From positions 42,546,306 through 42,610,305 of the forward strand of contig OY294070.1 of NCBI GenBank assembly GCA_958510875.1: 64,000 nt of DNA, in the 5' to 3' direction. Position 1 is the stretch's first letter. Every line of letters begins with the position of its first letter. The translations under genes were made by a program, and so were the position numbers. Origin of the DNA: Endomychus coccineus (Eukaryota > Arthropoda > Insecta > Coleoptera > Endomychidae). The notes under the pieces are model-generated. The model was not told the DNA's origin and made no database searches. It saw only the letters and a list, made by a program, of their open reading frames with translations. Positions 55,601-58,379 of this stretch are shown piece by piece.

Positions 55601-58375
55601 CATTTTTCAATTGGCAATCTCAGTCTTAGGGATTTCTGGAAATGGCCGATTGTGGAGCAAAAGTGGAAGATAAGAAAAAACACTGTAGAAAGTGTATGAA
55701 AAATACCGTATTTCCGTTTGAACAGGATATTTTTTTGGCCAATATTCGAATGGAAAAAAAATTTGGATTCCCCAAAAAACGCTATTTTGCTTATATCTCA
55801 AGACCATAACCTCAAAATGACTTCTACTTCGGCTCAAACTACGCGATTTCACTTTTAGTACAACTTGTTCCTTCACATGTTTTTCCATTTGGGCCACCGT
55901 TTCTTTTTGAACGCATAAAATACGAAAATTTCCTTTTTTCGACCCAAAAAATGGCAGTTACTTTTGAAGCTAACTTGTAGGAATTTTTCCACCATTCTTC
56001 CTGTTTTGAGCATACCAAAATACATAAAAAACAATGCAAATTTACACCTTCACATTTTTTTTTCTTAATTTTTTCTCTGGCGACTGGATTATTAGTCTCG
56101 GTAAATCTACTAAATAAAATAACCAATTCGCAAAAGAAAAGATATTGTAATTTGGGAAAGGGAAATATGAATGAAATCTGTATTGAATTATTTGACAATA
56201 ATTATTTATTTAAATGCGTAGACATTGAAAGATTTGAAGATGACTTTATTAGTAAAATAGAAGAAACTGTCAACATAATTGCTCCTGTCAAAACATATTC
56301 TTTTCACCAAAATAGTATCCCTTGGTTTGACAGTGAGATTAAAGGCCTAATTAAACAAAGAAAGTAAGAATATCCATTTTACATAAGCAATAGGTGTGAA
56401 AATAATTAGGTTGAGTACAAAGACTAAAAAACGATGTGTTTAGTACTTAAAATGGAAAAACTAGAATATTATTATAACAAAATTGATATAAGTGCAAATA
56501 ATCGAAAACTGATGTGGAAAACCATTGAATCATTAATAAATACAAAGAAAAATACTAGTGTTATAAACAATATAGAATTTGAAAGTGAAGATCAAGTAAA
56601 AGTTCTTAAAAACGTGACTGAAATAGCAGAAACTTTCAATGAATATTTTAAATCGAGTTTAGAAGATATTGTTAACTCGATTAACGCTAGTATAGAATAG
56701 GAAGGTGAAATCTTTGTGGAGTCTAATTTTGAGTTTTTTAACCAACTTGATTTGGAAGATATCATTCTAATTGTTAATAAATTGGAAAATAAGTCTAGGA
56801 TTGAAATTATAAACATGAAGTTTATAAAAAATACTCTTGGGGTAATTGGTCAAGTTTTGTTACACCTCATATGGTCAATTCTAAAATCAACTATAAACTA
56901 GCATAATTATACCTATACCCAAAGTTAAAAACACGAATAAAGCTAGCGAATTCAGTCCAATAAACACCTTGCCATGTATTGAGAAATTACTAGCGATAGC
57001 TGCTTTTGAATCAAGTTCAAACCAATAATCTTCTATTGACCAATCCATCAAGCTTTCGGAAGAATCGGCCTTACAACTAACCGTAAGTAAATGAACTCAA
57101 TCTATCGACAATGGATCCTACGTGTTGCTGTTTTCTTGGACTTAAGAAGGGCTTTTGAGACAATTGATCGTGGTATACTAGTAAAAAAATGGATGCTATC
57201 GGGATTAAAGGAACTGTACTAAAATGATTTGAGGACTACTTAAATGAAGTGGCGGCTGGTACTAAAGGGCACAAGTAAACAAGTAATCATACTTGCATGA
57301 TATGCTCATATTAATTCTGTTTTCGGTGGATTAAGCCTTCTAATATACTAGTAGATTAAAATTCATAAACCACGCTTCGATTTCATAGCATTTTATTTAG
57401 AATTATAATTAATATTAATATTAACATTTATAATTTATAAAGTTATGGAAGTAAAACCACTAATTTACACTGAATAAACAATGAATGTTTTTATTATCCA
57501 CTATTGCTTACATATGTTTCAACAAACAATTTCATCATTTGAGCTAAGTTATAAACTAAAGTTACATTGACAGAGAACGGCTTTATACTATAATGACTAT
57601 ACTGAAGTGGAGGGGAATACCATTAGTTACATAACATTTGAAGAAATACTAAAGAAATGATTAATAATTGTATTGTAAACTTCAACCCAGAACTCAACAG
57701 AATAAAACAAATTTCCGTCACCAATGGCTACAATACTTCCATAGTAGACAAAAGATTTCAAAACAGAAATTGAACAAACACATGTAATATCTCTAATAAA
57801 TCCTCAACAAAAAATCGAAACTGAACGTCAATATCTTAGTTTAATATATATCGGGAAACCAACAAAAAATATTTCAAAATTCTTATCAGAACACAATAAA
57901 ACAGTCGCATATAAAATGTTTAATAATTTGCACAAATTCATAAATAATTCTAAGACAAATAGAGATAAATTCAAAAAATCTGGAGTTTATAAGTTATGTT
58001 GTGATGACTGTAATGCTTTGTATATTGGCCAAACAGATCGCAACTTTTACCAGAGATTTCAAGAAAATATTAGGAGGTTGGCCAATGAAAGTCAAAGGAT
58101 CTCAAAAATGTATCGAAATGTTGGAAATAGTAATAACAAATTAAACGATGCGAATTGAACAACTATAGTTGAAAGTTTTTCATGATTTTCCAGCCATTTT
58201 TCACAATTATTAAGATATGTGGATACAATGCTCCACAAAGGTAGCTTCTCTAGCACACATATCGGATCTTACCTGAGGTAGAAGGAGTTTCATATAACGT
58301 GTCCCTGTTTAGATCATCTTGTTGATATACTGGTCGATCTATGTGTAACGACTGGGATTGGTTTTTCTTTTTCAT
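1233..58375 (-). CDS. SLC26 (prestin/sulfate permease-like) anion transporter, 11 coding exons
   Basis: Multi-pass plasma-membrane anion exchanger/transporter of the SLC26 family (sulfate, oxalate, bicarbonate or chloride; the substrate cannot be told from sequence). Coding joins: 58375-58273, 48380-48223, 44598-44487, 39992-39808, 34706-34542, 29589-29485, 29433-29300, 18472-18310, 7774-7598, 5000-4728, 1634-1233. Phases agree at all ten junctions, giving about 658 residues, usual for the family. Order: N-terminal 'RPVY' segment (residues about 14-17), the [15 protein letters not shown] signature, TM helices, the IPTGLP loop (about 318-323), the SVSRSIIQE signature in exon 9, the last TM helices, and the STAS domain from about 515. 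No frameshift or stop was seen in the joined exons, so the gene looks intact despite introns packed with transposons. The 5' UTR exon and promoter were not identified. Whether it is closest to SLC26A5/A6 or another clade is not settled. Confidence 0.92.
1840..1930 (-). pseudogene. Penelope-like 3' coding scrap
   Basis: Minus frame [16 protein letters not shown] resembles [17 protein letters not shown] at 18.6 kb and [13 protein letters not shown] at 25.8 kb, both at the end of the Penelope-like GIY-YIG region. This is a short remnant only. Confidence 0.35.
1895..4625. repeat. Large inverted repeat split by a nested foldback
   Basis: The left arm at about 1895-2340 is repeated inverted at about 2885-3255 and continues, after an interruption, at about 4546-4625. 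Landmarks are the GGTTATGTAAAATTTTAA side of the loop and ACTATAGTCACGATT at the outer side. The sequence 3256-4545 interrupts only the right arm, so it inserted later. The 545-base loop at 2340-2885 has no recognised coding content. Confidence 0.75.
3256..4545. mobile_element. Foldback element, copy 1, with tandem internal repeats
   Basis: Arms of about 620 bases meet near 3905. The outer ends read TTCAGGCAATAAGCC on the left and GGTTCGTTGCCAGGACTA on the right. Each arm holds degenerate units of about 155 bases, each with GGGTCGCTGATCACGATTCC flanked by TTGCAAAAATGACC and CTCTCCAGATGGGAAAT. No coding sequence was seen. A close relative lies at 48606-49615. The class of the mobilising enzyme is unknown. 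Confidence 0.8.
4728..5000 (-). CDS. SLC26 coding exon 10
   Basis: Starts [20 protein letters not shown] after CTTTCAG. It continues with [16 protein letters not shown], two helices, and the linker into [24 protein letters not shown], ending KA. The donor is GTAAGT at 4727. It ends the membrane domain and begins STAS. It covers residues about 435-525. Confidence 0.94.
5320..6480 (+). repeat. Tandemly duplicated AT-rich mitochondrial-like segments
   Basis: A segment like AAAGTTTTATTCTATATTTA occurs at about 5345, 5505, 5764 and 6447 in the same orientation. Each is preceded by TTATTAATTTTATTAATG-like sequence. The copies surround the 12S core and look like a partly repeated insert. Confidence 0.5.
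5880..6320 (+). pseudogene. Nuclear copy of mitochondrial 12S rRNA (NUMT)
   Basis: GTGCCAGCAGTTGCGGTTAA at 5934 and GGTTTAGATACCCTATTATT at about 6026 are the two universally conserved 12S rRNA segments. They are followed by TAATCCACGATTATAAG (about 6151) and GAGATGGGTTACAATATTG (about 6173), in the normal order and orientation. The flanks are strongly diverged and AT-rich. It lies in the intron between SLC26 exons 9 and 10, so it is a nuclear insertion and not a functional rRNA. Confidence 0.85.
6560..7370 (+). pseudogene. Penelope-like element relic (reverse transcriptase C-terminus)
   Basis: The open stretch 6744-7016 reads ...[20 protein letters not shown] then [19 protein letters not shown]. 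This matches the region after the RT palm in Penelope-like elements (F.L...YRKPT.T...I...S). The following frames have stops but keep similar order up to about 7370. Its left side (GGTTATGTAAAATTTTAA at about 6585) recurs in the inverted repeat at 2320. Confidence 0.6.
7598..7774 (-). CDS. SLC26 coding exon 9
   Basis: [40 protein letters not shown], then a hydrophobic helix and GPLFESLPK. The SRS..QE..GG.TQ.AS block lies at the anion-binding helix of SLC26 proteins, and the Arg that is conserved in prestin is present. The acceptor is TTTTTCAG and the donor GTAAGT at 7597. Confidence 0.94.
8022..8144 (+). repeat. 123-bp direct repeat, left copy
   Basis: Starts TTATTAACCAATATAAATAA and ends GCGTATTTTACATA. 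It is identical to 10464-10586 except around one base (CTAGAGGATA versus CTAGACGATA). The two copies exactly bracket the mariner-like element. Confidence 0.9.
8145..10461. mobile_element. Mariner-like element with ~600-bp terminal inverted repeats
   Basis: The left end is CAGGATGTCCTCGAACTGTG and the right end its inverse, with TA at both sides. The arms run about 8145-8745 and 9860-10461. The inverted repeat includes the transposase start, so ATGGCTCAAAATTTCAC appears at both 8712 (+) and 9895 (-). Only the minus copy continues into the gene. Confidence 0.88.
8858..9895 (-). pseudogene. Mariner-like DDD transposase, two frameshifts
   Basis: [18 protein letters not shown] at 9895 starts an N-terminal HTH region (...PNRQTFAKL). 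A frameshift near 9755 leads into [20 protein letters not shown], a second HTH, and the first catalytic block ILFTDEDTF. Another frameshift near 9205 leads to [10 protein letters not shown] and [13 protein letters not shown], the second and third acidic blocks. It ends at 8858. All three catalytic Asp codons are present, so it decayed recently, by small indels. It would act as a cut-and-paste transposase on the surrounding repeats. Confidence 0.85.
10464..10586 (+). repeat. 123-bp direct repeat, right copy
   Basis: Partner of 8022-8144. It sits directly outside the TA at the right end of the mariner-like element. It is far longer than the 2-bp TA duplication expected of Tc1/mariner. Confidence 0.9.
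10600..11015. other. Intron sequence, nothing recognised
   Basis: AT-rich intron between two mariner-like elements. There are short open frames only, no repeat partner and no splice-supported exon. Confidence 0.5.
11019..12587. mobile_element. Internally deleted mariner-like element, ~470-bp inverted repeats
   Basis: The left end is CAGGGTGGGTGTTCCTTCTC and the right end GATGGAACATCCTG, with TA on both sides. The arms run about 11019-11490 and 12120-12587 and contain GGGGCGCTTCAACCCCTC-like blocks. The element carries a shortened transposase on the plus strand. Confidence 0.88.
11509..12141 (+). pseudogene. Mariner-like transposase with central deletion
   Basis: [20 protein letters not shown] starts the N-terminal HTH domain (to ...[13 protein letters not shown]). 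A one-base frame change near 11695 leads to [20 protein letters not shown] and [10 protein letters not shown]. This is joined directly to [17 protein letters not shown], with [19 protein letters not shown] following, and stops at 12141. The part holding the first catalytic Asp is absent, an internal deletion of well over 100 residues. Non-functional, but the ends could still be moved by a related enzyme. Confidence 0.85.
12747..15541. mobile_element. Giant palindromic element without a gene
   Basis: The terminal repeats start CAGTCGCTAGAGGAA on the left and end TCTGGCGACTG on the right. The arms run about 12747-13570 and 14715-15541, roughly 825 bases each. They contain GCGTTTAAAAAGAAAACGG (about 12927) and its inverse (about 15350). 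The centre has a GC-richer tandem repeat and no credible ORF. The ends match those of the element at 49638-56086. Arm motifs such as ATCCAAAATTCAAGCA (about 13590) are shared with the 18.9-kb palindrome. Confidence 0.85.
13801..13891 (+). repeat. 23-bp tandem repeat, about 4 units
   Basis: Units GGGCCCAATTTTGGGCCTC + TAAC start at 13801, 13824, 13847 and 13870. Each unit is itself near-palindromic (GGGCCC..TTTTGGGCC). It lies near the centre of the palindromic element. Confidence 0.95.
15545..16015. other. Intron sequence, nothing recognised
   Basis: AT-rich sequence between the giant palindrome and a smaller foldback. No coding or repeat structure was recognised. Confidence 0.5.
16020..16870. 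mobile_element. Foldback element with three internal GTCGCTGA repeats
   Basis: Arms of about 190 bases (about 16020-16210 and 16690-16870), for example GGTTTTTTGCATCCAATTTC against its inverse near 16750. The core holds three diverged units with GGGCTCGCTGAACACGAAT (16306), GAGGTCGCTGAACACGATT (about 16449) and GGGGTCGCCGATCACGAAT (16595). The open frame 16223-16666 is a by-product of these repeats. Confidence 0.75.
16975..17290 (+). repeat. Diverged relative of the 3.3/48.6-kb foldback end
   Basis: TCCAGTCAATAAGCCGGGGG followed by TTTTTGCATGATGTTCTATGG and ATTCGTGA resembles the left end of the foldbacks (CAGGCAATAAGCC..., GCATTTTGTTCC...ATTCATGA). GGGTCGCTGAACACGAATCC is at about 17221. 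No right-hand partner was found. Confidence 0.4.
17290..18300. other. Intron sequence, nothing recognised
   Basis: AT-rich intron left of SLC26 exon 8. No coding similarity or inverted repeat was recognised. Confidence 0.45.
18310..18472 (-). CDS. SLC26 coding exon 8
   Basis: Completes GLP after IPTG. It then encodes a helix ([20 protein letters not shown]) and [18 protein letters not shown], matching the family SYAI..S.A..FA...Y.VD.NQEL.A. The acceptor TTTTTAG is at 18474-18473 and the donor GTACGT at 18309. The adjacent 18473-18850 is a Penelope scrap, not exon. Confidence 0.93.
18473..18850 (-). pseudogene. Penelope-like GIY-YIG C-terminal fragment
   Basis: The minus frame reads [20 protein letters not shown], then [17 protein letters not shown] and [17 protein letters not shown]. 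This is the distal part of the GIY-YIG endonuclease region of Penelope-like elements (...L..RI..HK.D.....ALA.H....H.. .....E..Y.KR). The GIY-YIG core itself is missing. Its 5' boundary abuts the palindrome at 18.85 kb, and a piece of the same coding (IAGRLDY) recurs inverted at about 22675. Confidence 0.65.
20694..20978 (+). mobile_element. 285-bp mini Penelope-like element with 16-bp target duplication
   Basis: ATTATTAGATGATAAT occurs exactly at 20678-20693 and again at 20979-20994, bracketing an insertion in the PIN-like gene. The insert begins with the inverse of the Penelope 3' end (AAGATTCTTGACCCAGTATG). It then has a 15-bp hairpin (ATCGTCAGAATTAAT... at about 20730), the Penelope 3' region (ACAATTTCGATTATTCGTG...), a hammerhead-like core, and the end CCCGAGAATTTTTATAT. 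The same 3' region is found at 42280-42490. It has no coding capacity. Confidence 0.82.
20882..20922 (+). ncRNA. Hammerhead-like ribozyme in mini Penelope element
   Basis: GTCTT pairs with AAGAC (20918-20922) as stem I. CTGATGA is at 20887-20893. Stem II is GGTC/GACC with a GTGA loop, then GAAA. A tiny stem III (AC..GT around a GUAC loop) ends in UA before stem I. This is the minimal hammerhead layout reported for Penelope-like elements. One extra U (20894) lies between CTGATGA and stem II, which may weaken it. Confidence 0.6.
23040..23430 (-). pseudogene. Penelope-like reverse transcriptase relic
   Basis: Minus frame [20 protein letters not shown], then [19 protein letters not shown], is the post-palm region of Penelope RT (FLD....R......W.RKPT.SG.....S.HP). 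Upstream (about 23410) [19 protein letters not shown] fits the block before it. Several frames and at least one stop make it a relic. Confidence 0.6.
23683..24785 (+). repeat. Possible LTR followed by a primer-binding site
   Basis: A TATAAAAG box lies at about 23925 with CT/TG-rich sequence after it. TGGCGCCCGAGGATGGAGCT at about 24758 looks like a retrovirus-type primer-binding site. No second LTR and no gag/pol were seen in the window, so this is either a 5' LTR fragment or coincidence. The LTR borders given are rough. Confidence 0.3.
24850..25735. other. Intron sequence, nothing recognised
   Basis: AT-rich sequence with no coding similarity that I recognise. Confidence 0.45.
25737..25931 (-). 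pseudogene. Penelope-like 3' coding scrap
   Basis: Minus frame [20 protein letters not shown] matches [20 protein letters not shown] at 18.6 kb. It is the end of a Penelope-like ORF from the same family, only about 60 codons. Confidence 0.5.
25955..27300 (+). mobile_element. Mariner-like element relic 1 (left end present)
   Basis: The left end is CAGGGTGAGCCAAATTGGAT after TA at 25953-25954. The next 200 bases (CCTCATAGGGCATC, ACCGCGCATCCCCGAGCTC-like) recur at 37870-38030. No matching right end was found, so it is right-truncated or eroded. Confidence 0.75.
26511..27290 (+). pseudogene. Mariner-like transposase relic 1
   Basis: MVYENAEK at 26511 begins the frame. [20 protein letters not shown] is the HTH region, followed by several frameshifts and stops. 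[13 protein letters not shown] and [16 protein letters not shown] blocks are still readable in different frames. It ends ...[10 protein letters not shown]. It belongs to the same family as 38050-39100 (-), which helps align both. The catalytic region is badly broken. Confidence 0.75.
27587..27889 (-). pseudogene. Non-LTR reverse transcriptase C-terminal fragment
   Basis: [30 protein letters not shown], then [16 protein letters not shown] is the block after the YADD box in jockey/CR1-type reverse transcriptases (W...N.L..N..KT..M.F ... FLG...D..L.W). It is open for 100 residues but has no upstream palm domain. It is an isolated fragment in an intron. Confidence 0.65.
28000..28590. mobile_element. 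Foldback element
   Basis: Arms at about 28125-28340 and 28385-28580 are inverted copies (for example CATGGTCAATTC..., ACTTCTACGCCACTGG, TTCAAAATCTTCACC). CAGGGTGTTTAAATTGAT at 27999 looks like its mariner-type left end. The right end beyond 28590 was not found. No coding sequence. Confidence 0.7.
28845..29232. mobile_element. MITE with CACGTG tandem core
   Basis: TIRs of about 110 bases: GTGATAGGAGCGATTGAGG at 28847 and its inverse CCTCAATCGCCCCTATTAC at 29212. The core (about 28955-29115) is 5-6 degenerate units of 30-35 bases with CACGTGTCAAACACGTGTCT, so CACGTG-like palindromes recur. It sits 70 bases from SLC26 exon 7. Confidence 0.8.
29300..29433 (-). CDS. SLC26 coding exon 7
   Basis: [20 protein letters not shown], then [20 protein letters not shown] and [17 protein letters not shown] and VGDIPTG are diagnostic SLC26 stretches. 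The exon ends two bases into the last Gly codon. The donor is GTAAGT at 29299. Confidence 0.93.
29485..29589 (-). CDS. SLC26 coding exon 6
   Basis: [20 protein letters not shown], then [15 protein letters not shown]: a short loop and one transmembrane helix, as in the family between the SQLK block and the basic loop. The acceptor is TTTGTAG and the donor GTAAAG at 29484. It is separated from exon 7 by only 51 bases, the only short intron in the gene. Confidence 0.9.
29701..29731. repeat. 31-nt perfect palindrome flanked by TGGGAAGT
   Basis: CAACGAGGTCTACTA-C-TAGTAGACCTCGTTG has arms of 15 bases and a 1-base centre. TGGGAAGT stands directly on both sides as an 8-bp direct repeat. It lies in the intron between exons 5 and 6. 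Confidence 0.85.
30280..30580. mobile_element. Short TIR element
   Basis: CCACGGTCGTATACACAGGT (about 30290) and its inverse ACCTGTGTATACGACCGTGG (about 30549) form perfect arms of about 30 bases around 230 bases. The 119-residue open frame on + at 30267-30626 runs across both arms and has no recognised family, so it is treated as chance within the element. Confidence 0.7.
30640..32000. other. Intron sequence, nothing recognised
   Basis: About 1.3 kb of AT-rich intron without coding similarity or clear inverted repeats. Confidence 0.45.
32064..32325 (+). repeat. Degenerate GAACTGTCATGGC repeat cluster
   Basis: GAACTGTCATGGC or close variants occur about 8 times with irregular spacing (for example at 32074, 32096, 32135, 32160, 32208, 32256, 32308). 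They alternate with CTGTCAACGCCATCTGCG-like blocks. It is more GC-rich than its surroundings. Open frames across it are a result of the repeats. Confidence 0.7.
32350..33550. other. Intron sequence, nothing recognised
   Basis: No gene or repeat pair was recognised. Part (about 33300-33500) is less AT-rich than the rest but shows no coding frame. Confidence 0.4.
33558..33803. mobile_element. MITE with ~37-bp TIRs
   Basis: CATAGAGATCATATATTAGA... with AGAGGAGTAAAGCC on the left, and the inverse GGCTTTACTCCTCT-like to GATCTCTATG on the right (33765-33802). The core of about 170 bases contains GCGGTACC and GCGGTGCG stretches. No ORF. Confidence 0.75.
34300..34460. repeat. Two head-to-head Penelope 3' ends with decayed hammerhead motifs
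   Basis: The plus part at 34395-34430 reads CCGATGATGGATGCTTGTTA then CTGAAAGATCCTCAGTA. The minus part at 34320-34378 reads CTCTGATGATGGTCACTTGG then GATCCTCAGTACTT. Both are diverged copies of the hammerhead-bearing Penelope end at 43178-43260, facing each other. Confidence 0.65.
34542..34706 (-). CDS. SLC26 coding exon 5
   Basis: [20 protein letters not shown] followed by [17 protein letters not shown] matches the family LRLGFL..YLSEPLVSGFT...H...SQLK block. The donor is GTAAGT at 34541. A second acceptor AG lies 4 bases inside the proposed start (34704-34703), so the exon could begin at 34702 if the preceding phase differed. Phase continuity with exon 4 favours 34706. Confidence 0.9.
35123..36425 (+). 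mobile_element. Mariner-like element, right-truncated
   Basis: The left end is CAGGGTATGCCAAAAGTCGG after TA at 35121-35122. The transposase N-terminal two thirds follows. No matching inverted right end and no DGAPPH block were found downstream, so the 3' part is lost. Confidence 0.75.
35733..36425 (+). pseudogene. Mariner-like transposase, C-terminally truncated
   Basis: [20 protein letters not shown] opens 230 uninterrupted residues. They contain an N-terminal HTH, a second HTH ([20 protein letters not shown]), and the first catalytic block [20 protein letters not shown] with HFWASENPH. After [18 protein letters not shown] the frame leaves the family pattern (probable frameshift), then stops at 36425. 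The second and third acidic blocks are missing. The long intact N-terminus suggests a fairly young copy. Confidence 0.82.
36654..37868. mobile_element. Foldback inserted in a mariner terminal repeat
   Basis: GGGTTATGAACAGGTTATTTC at 36669 and its inverse GAAATAACCTGTTCATAACC at about 37841 begin arms of about 190 bases (to about 36850 and from 37690), which include AAACATGTGGCAAACCCC. TGT flanks both sides. The AT-rich core holds no ORF. Confidence 0.75.
38050..39100 (-). pseudogene. Mariner-like transposase relic 2
   Basis: [20 protein letters not shown] at 39100 (-) starts the frame. Broken HTH segments follow, then [20 protein letters not shown] (first catalytic block). After a frameshift come [33 protein letters not shown] (second block with Asp, altered from DGAPPH) and [20 protein letters not shown] (third block). 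It ends near 38050. Several frameshifts, no intact product. It is the same family as 26511-27290. Confidence 0.8.
39611..39752. repeat. Hairpin element
   Basis: TTTGGTTTCAGTTCTCACAA (39639) and its inverse TTGTGAGAACTGAAACCAAA (39708), with further outward pairing (ACAATTGTAAAATTGTA / TACAATTTTATGATTAT). The stem is about 45 bases and the loop about 50. It lies beside SLC26 exon 4. Confidence 0.7.
39808..39992 (-). CDS. SLC26 coding exon 4
   Basis: Begins (G)[13 protein letters not shown], the family GTFAVISLM helix, then a hydrophilic extracellular loop with N-glycosylation sequons (NGT, NNT, NTS). It ends in the helix [13 protein letters not shown]. The donor is GTGAGT at 39807. It covers residues about 125-186. 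Confidence 0.92.
40246..41100 (-). pseudogene. Penelope-like RT/GIY-YIG relic, left copy
   Basis: Starts at [20 protein letters not shown] (RT motif with YVDD), [20 protein letters not shown]. After a frame change: [20 protein letters not shown] and [20 protein letters not shown]. Near the left end, the CDG.FTGISKQ and HKKECMAIS region of the GIY-YIG domain survives in broken frames. The 5' half of RT is absent from the start, because the copy begins at the pair junction. Confidence 0.75.
41100..42010 (+). pseudogene. Penelope-like RT/GIY-YIG relic, right copy
   Basis: [20 protein letters not shown] begins just at the junction. [36 protein letters not shown], and later [20 protein letters not shown] plus [12 protein letters not shown] (GIY-YIG region; expected Y.G readable) are spread over two or three frames with stops. 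A clear homologue of the left copy. Confidence 0.75.
42620..43161 (+). pseudogene. Penelope-like GIY-YIG relic, second family
   Basis: [20 protein letters not shown], then [12 protein letters not shown], a one-base frameshift near 42870, then [20 protein letters not shown]. This is the GIY...YVGQT.R....R..EH signature of the Penelope-like endonuclease. It continues to the stop at 43161. The only visible lesion is the frameshift, but upstream RT is absent, so this is a 5'-truncated copy. Confidence 0.8.
43176..43217 (+). ncRNA. Hammerhead-like ribozyme, second Penelope family
   Basis: CTGATGA at 43180-43186, stem II GGCTA/TAGCC with loop CTTGA, GAAA at 43203-43206, a two-pair stem III (AG...CU), UC before the 3' strand, and a short stem I TACT/AGTA. 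It lies 15 bases after the stop of the Penelope ORF. It has the same single extra U after CTGATGA as the core at 20887. Confidence 0.55.
43558..43980. mobile_element. MITE with ~120-bp TIRs
   Basis: GGTGTCTTGACCCGGCGCAA on the left and TTTCGCAACGGGTCGCGACA with CC on the right. Inward pairs include AAAACACTCTAAAG / TAGGGTGTTTTAGT and GGTGCAACCCTTTCGTA / ACGAAAGGTTGCACC. The core is about 160 bases. No ORF. Confidence 0.75.
44487..44598 (-). CDS. SLC26 coding exon 3
   Basis: A polypyrimidine tract and AG at 44600-44599 precede [20 protein letters not shown], the most conserved N-terminal SLC26 signature. It continues [18 protein letters not shown]. The donor GTTAGT at 44486 is weak but typical. 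The exon ends with one base of a Gly codon that exon 4 completes. Confidence 0.93.
45294..46260 (+). pseudogene. Penelope-like element, RT thumb plus GIY-YIG, third family
   Basis: An open frame of 253 residues (45294-46055). [40 protein letters not shown] and [20 protein letters not shown] are the RT C-terminal blocks. [20 protein letters not shown] and [14 protein letters not shown] are the GIY-YIG start. It then stops early at 46055. The 3' region carries a perfect palindrome (GATGACACTGTGTG..., 46208-46262). The RT palm with YVDD is missing. A second copy of this family is at 57.6-58.2 kb. Confidence 0.78.
46205..46265. repeat. Long palindrome at a Penelope 3' end
   Basis: CTCAGCTCAGATGATGACAC pairs with GTGTCATCATCTGAGCTGAG around TGTGTGTTGAAACACACA. 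One strand also reads CAGATGA..GACAC/GTGTT..GAAAC, which resembles a hammerhead core with U4 changed to A. Hammerhead identity is therefore doubtful here. Confidence 0.8.
46627..47534 (+). mobile_element. Mariner element relic (SETMAR-like subgroup)
   Basis: TIRs CGAGGGCAAAGGAAAAAGTC and its inverse GACTTTTCACCTTGCCCTCG, with TA at both ends (46625, 47535). At 908 bases it is shorter than the usual 1.3 kb, so it is internally deleted. Confidence 0.85.
46807..47460 (+). pseudogene. Mariner transposase relic
   Basis: [20 protein letters not shown] (HTH), then [20 protein letters not shown] and [13 protein letters not shown] (linker and second HTH). Frames then shift, with TVDETW-like and HQRQKNS remains. 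The D34D catalytic stretch between is deleted. The sequence order matches classical insect mariner. Confidence 0.8.
47545..48215. other. Intron sequence, nothing recognised
   Basis: AT-rich intron left of SLC26 exon 2. No coding or paired repeat was recognised. Confidence 0.45.
48223..48380 (-). CDS. SLC26 coding exon 2
   Basis: The acceptor ...GGTTACAG is followed by TT AGA CAA, completing a Val codon with exon 1. It encodes VRQELRTHC, then LPILDW-type sequence ([18 protein letters not shown]), then [14 protein letters not shown]. The last part is the start of the first SLC26 transmembrane signature. The donor is GTAAAT at 48222. It covers residues about 35-87. Confidence 0.92.
48606..49615. 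mobile_element. Foldback element, copy 2
   Basis: The ends TAGTTCAGGCAATAAGCC and GGTTCGTTGCCTGGACTA match the 3256-4545 element. The arms meet near 49062. Internal units again carry GGGTCGCTGATCACGATTCC about seven times. It is shorter than copy 1 by loss of units. No coding sequence. Confidence 0.82.
50970..53733. mobile_element. Pogo-like transposon, nearly intact
   Basis: The TIRs CCGTAAAGTGGGGTCACTTT and AAAGTGACCCCATTTTACGG are flanked by TA (50968, 53734). GGGGYSRCTTTGATC-like motifs recur near both ends (about 50980, 51169, 51292 on the left; about 53298, 53335, 53692, 53714 on the right), which looks like an array of transposase-binding sites. It carries one long gene on minus. Confidence 0.9.
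51426..53258 (-). pseudogene. Pogo-like transposase (HTH_psq + DDE_1), one stop
   Basis: [20 protein letters not shown] at 53258 starts a psq-type HTH ([19 protein letters not shown]), a CENP-B-like second domain ([13 protein letters not shown]), and the first catalytic block [14 protein letters not shown] single in-frame TAG at 52583-52581, right after GTLLPP, interrupts it. The frame then resumes unchanged with [20 protein letters not shown], a CCDQPCC Cys cluster, [23 protein letters not shown] and [13 protein letters not shown]. The second catalytic Asp (family LIGDN) is Asn here. The last third is an acidic, Ser-rich tail. About 610 codons in all, full length for the family. Not a host gene. 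Confidence 0.88.
53870..54920 (-). pseudogene. Second PIN-like/Cys-rich gene copy, decayed
   Basis: Same family as 19793-21285, on the opposite strand. The open part 54920-54492 contains [20 protein letters not shown] and [20 protein letters not shown]. Then in other frames come [11 protein letters not shown] (about 54470), [12 protein letters not shown] (about 54235), [20 protein letters not shown] (about 54180) and an acidic tail (SDDNNYDH...) ending about 53870. The Cys-rich segment is largely lost (SCSCQ remains). Order and spacing match the first copy. It lies between the arms of a different but related palindrome. Confidence 0.6.
56110..57290 (+). pseudogene. Non-LTR retrotransposon relic (reverse transcriptase N-terminal part)
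   Basis: A chain of plus-strand frames: [20 protein letters not shown] (56287), [52 protein letters not shown], then [20 protein letters not shown] at about 57130. The last is the RT palm motif with the first catalytic Asp (FLDL..AF.T.D). The order (connector, FN.YF, RT) fits jockey/CR1-type elements. It has many stops and ends about 57290 before the YADD box. Confidence 0.65.
57420..58160. pseudogene. Penelope-like relic, third family, with inverted 3' end in front
   Basis: 57420-57650 is the inverse of the 46100-46300 Penelope 3' region (AAGTTATGGAAGTAAAA, GACAGAGAACGGC). From about 57680 a plus copy follows: [40 protein letters not shown], then [20 protein letters not shown] and [12 protein letters not shown] (GIY-YIG region), ending 58158. 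It is highly similar to 45650-46050. The arrangement again joins an inverted 3' end to a direct 5'-truncated copy. Confidence 0.75.
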
Positions 58376-58379
58376 AATG
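58273..58379 (-). CDS. SLC26 coding exon 1 (start codon)
   Basis: ATG at 58375-58373 begins [26 protein letters not shown] plus an acidic stretch is the usual N-terminal start of SLC26 proteins. The exon ends ...STS with one spare base before the donor GTAAGA at 58272, which matches the phase of exon 2. A good acceptor (TTGTTACAG) lies 4 bases before the ATG, at 58381-58380, so a noncoding first exon probably lies further right. The codons continue in frame for 34 residues. Confidence 0.85.

Larger units (their letters stand above)
49638..56086. mobile_element. Giant palindromic element with PIN-like gene and nested pogo element
   Basis: Left end CAGTCGCTAGAGGAACGAAA at 49638, right end TCTCTGGCGACTG at 56086, as in the element at 12747. 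The right arm is about 55141-56086. The left arm is about 49638-50780 and is partly duplicated (units at about 49780 and 50250). Between them lie a pogo-like transposon (50970-53733) and a decayed PIN-like gene (53870-54920). Confidence 0.8.
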
